Below are positions 34,208-44,700 of a DNA stretch of 64,000 nt, piece by piece. The notes beneath the pieces are model-generated. The model was not told the origin of the DNA. It did no database searches and saw only the letters and a list, made by a program, of their open reading frames with translations. Source of the stretch: Alnus glutinosa. Taxonomy: Eukaryota; Streptophyta; Magnoliopsida; Fagales; Betulaceae. Both the position numbers and the translations under genes were made by a program. The DNA lies in contig NC_084889.1 of the NCBI RefSeq assembly GCF_958979055.1, forward strand, positions 8,921,761 to 8,985,760, given 5' to 3'. The stretch's first letter is position 1. The number at the start of each line of letters is the position of its first letter.

Positions 34208-35423
34208 ATATAGAGAAAAGCAAAAACAAGCAAAACTAGAAGAACAATATCGACTATCCAAACTTTAAGAATAATAATGAAGCTCCACTCCCAAATAGTA
34301 TCAGATAATCTTTAAAATCACAAACAACTTCAAAAATTATAACTCTGAGATCAAAATTCCCAAGTTACCAAGAACAACAAACAATCAAGCGAAGAACGAA
34401 CAAAAGGATCTTTAAACTCACCACCCAAAGGAAATCTCCCAAGGGGACAAAGAGAAATGTAGTGATCACCACTCAATGACAATGTTCATGAGCTACAAAT
34501 TAAAGAATACACTCACCATTCAATGAAAAAAAAAATAAAAAGCCTAGATATATAGGACACTCGCGAGAAGAAATCTATTCTTCAAGAAAAGTCAAAGACT
34601 TAAACTTTTATATTCTCAAGCTTGAATGAAAAATTATACAAAGCATTCTCTTTATCAACAGAAATTTCTTACAAATTGATTTATAAAAAATTTCTCACAA
34701 ACTAGCTAACTTCTAATAGTAACACGTGTCCCTTGCATGTGAGAAGTATATGTTTTTTAAATTGCATGCGTTTTTTACATTTTTTTTTAAGAACTTAAAT
34801 GACACATGTCGTTTTTAAAAGCTAGTTTTATATGAGAAATTTGTGTCATGCCTTTATATAGGCCGGCTAAGTTTAGAGTGCTTGCCAACTAAAATAAAAA
34901 TTACAACAGCACCCTAAAACATTGAGAAAAAGAAAAAAGGAAAAGACCAAAATAACCTTGAAACTTGGAAAAAAAAAAAAAAAGCAAAAGAGAGAAAAGC
35001 TCCAAAAATAATCTTGAAAACTTAATTGTCTTCATTAACACCCGTGTCAAAATCAGTTAAGAAAGTCTAGCATCACTGCGCGCAAGAGAACAAAAAAATG
35101 GCAAAATATGCTTTATAAAGCACAGCCCATTGAAGACCGAATGCTTTAGATTAAAAAAACTTAATTTCTGACCTTATAACAATTTTCTATTGATTTTGAA
35201 ATATTTATATATGCAGGCTAGGATCATGCACAACCATACATATATATAAACATTAAGGCTAGCTACCATATAGTACCCGAAATGATCGCATCCCACAAGC
35301 CATATGTTCACACACTTAATCAGAGGTTTCAATTGTACTAGCTAGCTACTTATTAAGGCTCTTACAAACAGTACTGGATAGCTGAAAGTTATTTTTCAAG
35401 ATAGGAAGCTAGCCAAGTACAGT
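34208..35423. other. possible copia 5' LTR, then the 3' flank of PI
   Basis: Position next to the primer-binding site suggests LTR sequence from 34208 for several hundred bases; this is inferred. 34660-34860 contains a short fold-back-like block. 35150-35423 should include the PI 3' UTR. No gene. Confidence 0.35.
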
Positions 35424-36908
35424 TCACATCCTCTCTTGTAGATTTGGCTGAATAGGCTGCACACGGAAAGAAAAAGGCATTTGAGAGTTATAGCCCCTCA
35501 CTCTCTGCTCATAATTATAATCATCATCCACGTCTCTGCTTGCTGCTTCCATGGCCATCTCCTGCTGATGCTGTAGTAATTGAAGGGGGGAAATCTTAAT
35601 TAGTTGATTTAATTAATAACTAAGTTTGTTGGGATTGAGTGTGTTGTGATTTTCACTTAACATCAAAATAAAGTTTTGGTAAGATTCATCCACAAGGAGT
35701 ACCCTAATGGGAAAACAAAAATGCATTTACGACCGATCATCTATGGTGCTTCAAATCTATTAAAAGAAAATCATATCTATTTTTCTAAGACATTACCTTG
35801 AGGTAACGTCTATATATCACTTAATTCTTTTTTTTTTTTTTTTTAAGAGCAATGTACGTGCCAAGTTTCTTTAAATGTTGCGTTTAGAGGTTATAGAAGT
35901 ATATATATATATATAAATCATAACATGCATCTACGTACATATAACATGAAGACTTGTACATGTCATTATTGATTAAATGATTAAATCAATTAATTCTTTC
36001 AATAAGCTTCAACTTTTAAGATAAGTGGTATTTAACATAGTATATATTAGAGCCAACGGTTTTAAGTTCGAACCTTGACTCTAACTATCATTTACCTCTC
36101 ATTTTAATTAAATATTTACGTGTTAGACCTCACCTATTAAAAAGAGAGTTTGAACCCACACATAAAAAAAAGTGTTATAGTATTAATTATATAATTAAAT
36201 TTACTTCCTCCTTTAAACTTAATTTTTTTTAAATAAATAGTGATTTAACAGTCATATATTTTTCATGCACCAACACTCGCTTATAGATGCGTGTCTACAG
36301 GTGAGCTTGTTAGTAAAAAATGTGAGGATGATGAGAATATACCAGAGTGAAATTTAGGCGCTTATTCTCCTCCTCCAATATCTCGTCCTGAGGAATGTCC
36401 AGAAAGAAATGCTAAGGTCAGGAAAATTAATAAAGAGCATATCTTTCATATACTTATGAAGATCGACAAGTTCTTTTGCTTATAAATATGTATATAGCTT
36501 TAATTAACTATTTTCAAAGAAAAAATATTTGCCAACAAGTTATATATATGCTAATTAATCCTATGATTCCTATCGTTCATAAGGGATATAAAGTAAAATA
36601 AAGCGAGGCACTAGCTAGGTTCAATCTACAAGGTAACAAGTACGTACTTTTTTCTTAGCAATCCTCAAGTAGTCCATCTGCAACAACAAAAAGGGCAGAG
36701 AGTTAAACCTTCTCTTGAATGCCCTACGAAGACCTTCAATCAAATAAATAATTACTATTTTGGTTCTAACCTGCCTCTCGCGGATACTGCTGAGGCCGTT
36801 TCCAAGGGCTTCCTCAAGGAGCATGAGCTCTTTATGGTTCAAAGATGTGATATCCTCTCCTTTCATGTGCCTGGAATATATATATATATATATATATATA
36901 CTTCAACA

Positions 36909-36943
<35 letters not shown>

Positions 36944-37698
36944 AGCAAAGAAACCAAATAACCTACCTGAGCTCAATCTGCATGTTGTCGTTCTCTTTCT
37001 TGATTCTATCAATTTCATTGCTGAGATTCTGTGAGTTTAATTATCATGGTTGGAAAAGGAAACCCTAAAAATTAGTTTATCTCAACAGCAAAAAAAAGAA
37101 AAGAAAAGAAATAAATATACAAATCCATGAAGTGTCACACTTTAATTAGCAGATCTGTTAAGTTCTTTTTTTCTTACAAAAAAATAAAAAATAAATCTAA
37201 TAGCGGATGATGGATCTGTTATGGAAGTTGTTTTTATGCAGTTTACAAGGCTTCTAGTAAAGAAACCGTCAGACAAAGATAGATCTTATCAAGGAAATTA
37301 ACAGATATATTATATTTATTTTCTTATAGCTAGCTAGCTACATACCATCCGTTTAGCTGTTTCAATATTTGCAAGGAAAAGGAAGGGAGGGAATAATGTT
37401 TTATTTCCAGATCTGTTCATGGATGTTACATCTCATGTAGTTTTAAATCTTCTTTCTCAATGAAAAACAATTGAATATTCAGAAAGAAAGACCATTTGTA
37501 GATCTCTACATAGAATATATAGTTCATGTTTCTTAACATGTTTTTAGCAAAAAAATGTTTGATACAAAGAGTTGAAGAATACCACCACAGATCAGGGAGA
37601 GAGAGAGAGTATCAACACCTACCTCATGCTTGGCATCCCACAACCTCTTCGAAGACCGCTTGTGGTACATGTCCAAGATGTTAATCAGCCTTCACCAT

Positions 37699-37739
<41 letters not shown>

Positions 37740-38031
37740 AGAGAACAAAAAGAAAGCCTTCCTTTTTGCAAGGAAAACAAAGAGATGACAGAAAATCCAA
37801 TAACCCAGAGACTAAATGAAAAACAAAAGAGAGTTCATTATACGTAGTTGAAGGGCTGCAGAACTCTTTCATCTTTCCAGAGCTGGAAAAGATAACAAGA
37901 GAAACTTTAGCATCGCATAGAACGCTGATCTCCCTAGCCTTCTTCACGATCCCATTCATCCTCTTTGAGTAGGTCACGTGCCTGTTGGTTGAGTTCTCTA
38001 TTCTCTTTATCTCAATCTTGCCTCTCCCCAT
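35424..38031 (-). CDS. PI: B-class MADS-box protein, PISTILLATA/GLOBOSA ortholog
   Basis: Seven exons on the minus strand: 38031-37844, 37689-37623, 37028-36967, 36870-36771, 36677-36648, 36387-36343 and 35570-35424. Their sizes (188, 67, 62, 100, 30, 45, 147) fit the classic MIKC layout and give 212 residues. The MADS domain is 1-60 ([13 protein letters not shown]...). The K domain includes [20 protein letters not shown]. The C-terminus ends with the diagnostic PI motif [16 protein letters not shown]. The protein would dimerise with AP3/DEF-type MADS proteins and bind CArG boxes in the nucleus to specify petals and stamens. Oddities are His18 and Met25 in the DNA-binding region, where PI proteins usually have Gln and Arg (SKRRNG becomes SKRMNG). 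No stop or splice defect is seen. Confidence 0.95.
36000..36245. repeat. dispersed repeat in PI intron 6
   Basis: Shares AAGTTCGAACCTTGACT, CCTCTCATTTTAATTAAATATT and GTTAGACCTCACCTATTAAAA with 11030-11270. Non-coding plant repeat of uncertain class, located between exons 6 and 7. Confidence 0.55.
37703..37737. repeat. (GA)n microsatellite in PI intron 1
   Basis: About 17 GA units within the 154-bp first intron; a separate TA/GT/GA compound tract lies in intron 3 (36876-36942). Confidence 0.92.
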
Positions 38032-38290
38032 CTCTCAAAAACCTTTCTTCTTCGATCCTTGAACTCTCTTCTTAATTTCTTCTTCTTCTTTCCTCCTTGT
38101 GAAATGGATGAAGGAGGAGGAGATAGAGAATCTAATAAAGAGAGAGAAAAGCCTTTCTAATTCGAGTTGGAGGATAAGCAACTTTCTAAGTGGCAGAGAT
38201 GGGGAAGATTTGTTTATGGGTTCGTGACAAAAGCCAAGCCAACTACTGCTTCTTGTTAACCATTGGTCTCTCTCTCTGACTCTTTCCCTT

Positions 38291-38303
38291 TATATATATA
38301 TCT
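38291..38303 (-). promoter_or_regulatory. putative TATA box of PI
   Basis: On the minus strand GATATATATATAAAGGG lies about 265 bp upstream of the PI start. The AT core followed by GG also resembles half of a CArG box. Inferred from position only. Confidence 0.4.
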
Positions 38304-38394
38304 ACGTGACTGATATTAGTTTGATGGTTTTTTAGGGTTTCAGTTAATTAAGTTTAAAACTGTGACCGACAAGATTGATAAACCTTTAGGGCTT

Positions 38395-38693
38395 TGTTTC
38401 GGCTTAGGTATTTTTGGGATACAGATTTTGTAAATAAAAAGTACGATTTTAAATCAAATTACAGAAAATAAATCATTTGAAAATTATATTTTTAAAAATT
38501 TATAATTTAAAAACGTAAAAGGTTGTCTTTTTAAATCGCAAATAATTGAGTGGTTTTTTGAAAACGCATAAATTTTAAAATGTTAACCTGTAATTTTAAA
38601 GGTCAAACTGTGATTTTGTCAAATGCTTAAATGAATTTTTAAAAATCACATGTATATTTTTTAAAATCGTAAATTCAAATAAATATAAAAAAA

Positions 38694-38729
<36 letters not shown>
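38395..38729 (-). repeat. GCGATTT-rich dispersed repeat, copy B, with A run
   Basis: Reverse complement of this segment aligns with 9986-10265. It abuts a run of about 30 A. Same MITE-like family in the opposite orientation. Confidence 0.65.
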
Positions 38730-38733
<4 letters not shown>

Positions 38734-39750
38734 AAAGGGTCGAGTACTGGGAACTAGCTATGTTTGACACGTAATATGTGGGATTTATGTCGTATTACGC
38801 ATCTGTCTTACTTTAGGGCCTTTGTGGTCTGTGATGGTCTTGTCTGGCATTTAATTGAGAGATGGGATCAAAATCTGGTATAATAATATATCTAAACCAT
38901 CAAATCAAAATTAATGGATTTTTTTTTTTCGGATAATTAAGGTTCCATGTGGTTAGGAACTTAATTAGACCGGTTGAATTATGAATGAATTTAGACCGTT
39001 TAACAGAGGTTTGCCGCGGGCTCATTTGTTTTAGGTACGAGCGATTTAGGATTTTTTCAGCCAGATGCCAACAGACAACAACCCATCAGCCATTAATCCA
39101 CGCTTAACACTCACAATGAACAGACAACAGGGTGTTGGGGCCGTACGTGATGTATTCGAATTGGACACAACAACATGAATAGCTAGCTTTTCTCATCTCA
39201 TATATATATATATATATATAAGCTTCAATCTCCTAAAGTAATCTGATACATCACTATTGGCTGCCCCGACAGCATTATTGGTTTGATAACATTATTAGCT
39301 GTACGTTCACAGCATTACTTAATGTAGTTTACCTTTTTACCCCATATATGTATCTGGCCTATAAAAAGGACCAAGCCTCTTGGGGTGAGGCATAAGCTTT
39401 AGGCAAGTTTTCTTTGAAGTCTCTTGTACTCCACTCTCTGCTCTGGTAATCTGTTCTGCTCTCGAGCTCCTACTTGTAATATGTTCATATGTTATGCTTT
39501 TGTTCTCTTGTTACTAATTTCTGTAAGTGTATTCTACTGCTAGAATAATACATTTGCAATTATTAAAATTGTTATTTCATACCCTTATATGCTCCGTTTT
39601 CGCGCTTACTCTTGAAATTTATCTGCACTGCATTATTGCAAGGTAGATTACCGCCTCATTACCCTATCTTCTCATCATATTTTATTGTTTAATTTTCATT
39701 GTTTATTTTCTTAATCATGTTTAATTTAATTAATACTTAATTAATATTAA

Positions 39751-39769
39751 TCAGTCACTCGTTTACTTC

Positions 39770-39839
<70 letters not shown>

Positions 39840-40590
39840 TACACTATTCTCTCTCTAAGGGTGTTTTCTTGTTACTCTAAAAAGTATTAATCTAAAATAA
39901 CATTTGGGCTTCATTGTATCTTGAAAACAATTTTAACACTTCAAAAGGGATAAAATATATTCTAAAAATATCGTCGTTGCGATCAAACCTTGAAGTCTTA
40001 ATTTTATTTTTCCCTTTCATAATTTTCCCTTTCCTACTCATAATTTTCCCAACAAGATCGCCTCCTCTTTTCCAGATATTTACTTTTAGGAGCTTTTCCA
40101 AGGAGACCTGAGAATATAGGAAAGCTTTAATTTGATACTTTACGTACAATCTCAATCAAGCTTCTAGTTTACTCACCATGCAATTCTACAAGGCATGCTG
40201 GCTTACCAATTACACCAGAGAGAAGAGAGGGTTTCACACGCATGCACTTGCTTAAAGCCCTTCAATATCCACCTTTAATCTACGCCAATTAACGTGCTTT
40301 CTTTTCAACCACATCAAAAAAGAACAAACATGTATATGTTCATCGTTTTCTAGTTCTGTTTGAACACAATATATAGGAAGGGACAAGTATAGGGGTGTCA
40401 GTAAATTGTCAACCAGTCTAATCATGCATATCAGAAATCGCAAACTTACTGTAGACAAACATACATTTGTACTGTACTGTAGACAAGCTTTTTTCATTCT
40501 ATAATTTGGAAATCAATACATAAGATTGACAATTTCAAAACTGAAGTTTGTGACTCTCTCTGGGTCAAACTTCTGGTGAGCAGCAACTAT
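39751..40590. repeat. direct duplication flanking PI, copy B
   Basis: Same ordered blocks as 31811-32270, with about 90 extra bases between the GAATATAGGA and AGAGGGTTTCACACG blocks and an extra segment after the TA tract. Direct orientation. No open frame is conserved between the copies. Confidence 0.75.
39776..39835. repeat. (TA)n microsatellite
   Basis: About 29 TA units inside duplicated segment B upstream of PI. Confidence 0.95.
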
Positions 40591-41793
40591 TTATGAAAAG
40601 CGACTTGCAATCGGGTGCAAATGTACACCAGAGGGATTACGCATGATTCTACTGTTCAAACAAATCATATATATGCCTAGTTTTCCCACGGAGATGGTCA
40701 TCTTTGGGATGGAAAAAACATAACATCGTTTCATGTTATAGGTAACATCTTTTTTGTTTTTTGTTTTTTTTTTCTTGAGCAATACAAAATCTTTATGTAA
40801 TTTGGGTCTTGTACAATCTTAATCTTTGCAGGATGATGTGTCTGGGAAACCAATAGTAAACCTCCACATCTATTACCAATCAAAAACCCTAATCTAAATC
40901 ACCAAGCCCATCTTTTCCATAAAACACACACTAAACCTACTCACATTGAAGCTTCCCTCACATCCAAACAACTATATATCTAGATCAATCCATCATCACA
41001 GTCAACCTCGAAATCCTTGAATCATTCTCACTTCTCCAACTTCAATCAACCAAAATCACCAAAGCCAATGCCACCCCAAAATAATTCCTCCAAGCATCAC
41101 CCAACTTACCAATCAAACAGAAACCGATGCACGATTTGGAGCAGTCATTGCGGTGCAATTCAGTTTCTTGCCCTCAATTGATTTGGTTTGATTGCTAGAT
41201 TCCAAGTATTGACACCATCAATATGATCGTCAAATTTAACAAACACAACCCGCTTGAGTCGTTGCACATCCTTTTTTTTTTTTTGGTGGAAAAAAACATT
41301 ATGAGGATAAGGCTATATGATGGTGATAATGATTATGATGATGATCACTGACTTACAAATCTCTTGTCCAATAGGGTATTCCTTGGCAGAATATATGTAA
41401 GGAGAAATGCAACATCTTTTAAGTAGATGACCTAAACATCTCATAATAGATCAAATTAAAAGACCTAGAATTGGAACTTGAACTGTAAGTTGATACGCCA
41501 TTCTTTCAGTACATAAACTTTTTATCACCCCTCATACTAAATCAAAATACATGGTAAAGCAAGTTCCACATATAAAATGGAAACTGGTACAAGCACCTAG
41601 AACTCATTGAATCCGAGGAAGCTTCACCTATTAAACATCAGCAGAAATTCTTTGCAAAAGAGGTAATATATGCCCATGTTGCTGCTAATATACACTGAAG
41701 TGTAAACGTCAATATATTTACACATGCTCACCTCCAAACAATCTCCATTTTGTTGCATTTCTTTATGAAGCAATCCAAAATTCTGCTGATTGA
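40591..41793. other. intergenic between PI and pTAC6, no gene seen
   Basis: AT-rich with T runs near 40758 and 41272. The last few hundred bases should include the pTAC6 3' UTR. No recognised coding or repeat structure. Confidence 0.5.
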
Positions 41794-44700
41794 CTAGAAC
41801 CAATTTGAAACACTGAAGTCCCTCAACTTTCTAAGATGTCTCTCCATGTCCTGTCTGGTCTTGACCCACTCTTCTCTCTCTATCACAGTGGTAGGATCAT
41901 CTCTTTCACTCTGGAAGCATCAAAGAGAATAATGTATCAGGCCATGCAAAACAAACAGATCTACAGAGAATGATAGAGATCAAGGATATTCACCGCATGA
42001 ATTATTTTGAAGGAATTCCCTTTATCTCGTATTACAAGCAAATCACTCTTTCTATCTCTATTTCTTCCTCCTGGAACTGTAACCTACAGAAGGCATTATC
42101 ATTCTTTTTAAAATAAAGAAAATAAACATAAAAGTCACAATATTAGCTAGAACTATTAATACAAGGACAGAGTAAGGAAAAGAAGGATTTCTCATGTACT
42201 CACTAAGACTAAAACCTATGGTCTAAGAATCATAAAATGCAAAGGGATACAATCATGCTAGCAAGTCAAACATGTCTGCCATTAGAAATTCATTGCCTTT
42301 TATGGGGTTCCTTTTTTTTTTTTTTTGGAGGCATAAAACAGATGTAGGCAAAGATGGAGAAGATTGTTCTTCAAACTTGCCATCTATAACCTAAAGCATT
42401 TTTGGCAATAGCCTAAAAAATTACCATTTTCAAATTGGAAACGTGGTCCAACAGCTACAATGCTCAATATGATTGATCAAAATCAAAAGGGCCGCCAAAA
42501 TGTTTTTGTTTTTTAAAAAAAGCTAAAAAAAAATAAATATATACTTTTCTTTTTGAAAAAAATCAGAACTTGAAAGGAAAAGAAGCAATGGCAATTCCAC
42601 ATCCACAAGCAGCGTAAGAGGAATATTCATAGCAGTTTTAAACTAATGTTGACAAACAAAAATCCTCACCAAAACTTTAGCTCTGGTAATTGACTTTGTT
42701 CTGGAATCAATAACATAAATCTCCTCAAAATCTAGCACGAACTCTGGGTCAGCCAACCTTCGGTTCCTGTAATGCTTTGTCAAGAAAACCTGGAACAGAT
42801 TTGCAGCCTAGTGATGCTATTGCTTAAAATAAAGAAGATAATATTCATTCTTTCAGTTTTTAATATCATTAATTAGTCACTCAACAGAGAATCAGCTACA
42901 AAAATGACCACATATCATACTATCATGCAATGCTATCAAATAGACATTCTGAAATTTATTGGGTCGTTACAGTGCCAAGCCATACTGATATTTTCAATAT
43001 TTTTGAAGCAGTCTGAACTTTGGAATTCATCACCTATATGTCATACCAAACATTTTGTAACTCTATGTTGCTTGACTTCGGCCAGCTATGGTGCATTTAA
43101 TGCACCTGGATTCTGGCGCCAACTTGTTTTCTGACTCCTAATTCTTAGCCTCACTTGGGCCCCACAGACATTAGCACTTAGTAATCCCAATACCATGTCC
43201 TCACATTTTGCAGAAGAAAAAAGGTAACAGTCAAGAATATGGCGACTCAATGCATTATTTGACATTAGGTCAGGACAACAAAGACTGGTTACTATCTCAA
43301 GTAATCCATTAAATACAAACCTTTGGCATGCTGATCAAATGTTCAAAACCAAATAAGAAGTCCCATCTTGTAGTGCCAAAGAAAGGTTAACTCCTCTCAC
43401 TCTAATGCCGTGATCTACATAATTGTTCTTTTTACCAAAATTGAGAGGACATTGACCACTGTTATTATACTCCACCTAATATTGCTTAATGTCTCTTAAT
43501 TATGATCTGGGGTTGAGATACTATAAATTGAAGTAAATCAGCCTATAAAGGCATAAATCAGTACAAAATTTTTAATCCTTATGTGGATTGGAATAATTAA
43601 GATATTAGACTAGAAAGGAACTGAGCATTTCTTTCCTTATCTCTCTCAGTACTTATAAAAAAAACACAGTTCCAAAACATCAAAATCAAATTTTATGTTG
43701 CATAACATTTTAGAAGATAACATATAATACAGCAACAGTTTAATCATACCTTCTGTATCTCCCTCTCAGATTTATATAATGGATCTCGAGGTGCATCAAT
43801 GGGTGGCTCTGTGACATTGTAGCATCCGTAATCACTCTTTGCACAGCGAATGTACTATAATTTTTACATCAAGGGGAAGAACACCCGTTAATAACATATT
43901 GAATGGATGAAATCACAGAGCACATAGTTAAATGGCTTCAACAAACACCTTGTCATAATCATGAGAGATGGAATTGGAAAAAGGAACCATGACAAAATTG
44001 TATATCAATTTATTCGCAACATAAATGACTTAAGTAGAGAGATTACATTAAATACCAAGTAGGGATAGATAACACCTGTTGCAACCAGTGAAGAGCGCCT
44101 TTATATCAACTGGAACACTCTTAATCTATTAGGCTTTAAAAGTAAAACTATCTTTGTGAGTCTTCCCTTATGACACTATTAAGCCTAACAATATATATTT
44201 ATATATACGTATATATGTGTGTGTGGTAATTGTGATAGGAACACGTGGTTTCTATCGTTCAATTTTTTTTTTTTTTACAAAAAAAGGGATAAATTGATCG
44301 CTTCGAAAGGATCAACCTCCAAATGCCTTAGGCAACTTTGTATTTCTTTTCCAAATTGCTCATACGGCATCTACAACCTTTTATAGAGAAGATTGCAGAT
44401 TATTCTAGGAAAATAATTATTGCAGAATCACTGACTAATGAGAAGATTGCAATAATGCAATTATTACAGAATAATTCCCTAAAATAGAGAGATTGCAATA
44501 ATATGCAATTATTATGATTATGGAAGAATATTAGGGAAATATTATGGGAATATTATAGGGGTCCTATCATCCCCCAACCCTTCAAAACATCATTGTCCTT
44601 GAGGTTTGATTATTAATGAAATCAGTCTACAATCCCATCCTCGATCCCATGGTGGCCACCATGTCCTCATTAAGGGTAATGTCTCATGAATGGCTTGTGG

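Larger units (their letters stand above)
38032..39750. other. PI promoter and intergenic DNA
   Basis: The first 250 bases hold a CT-rich leader region and a TATA candidate. 38395-38700 is a dispersed repeat, followed by an A run (38701-38729). TA tract near 39200. 39360-39540 has no coding sequence. No perfect CC(A/T)6GG CArG box was noticed. Confidence 0.45.

Noticed and set aside
36621-36866. 81-residue open frame beginning MKGEDITS as its own gene
   Set aside because: It is PI exon 4 and exon 5 read through the 93-bp intron 4 that separates them.
39892-40155. Minus-strand 87-residue open frame
   Set aside because: AT-rich, not conserved in the duplicate copy at 31.8 kb, no recognised motif.
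31811-40590. The repeats flanking PI as LTRs of one 8-kb retrotransposon carrying PI
   Set aside because: No TG...CA ends, primer site, purine tract or target duplication, and PI has its normal introns.
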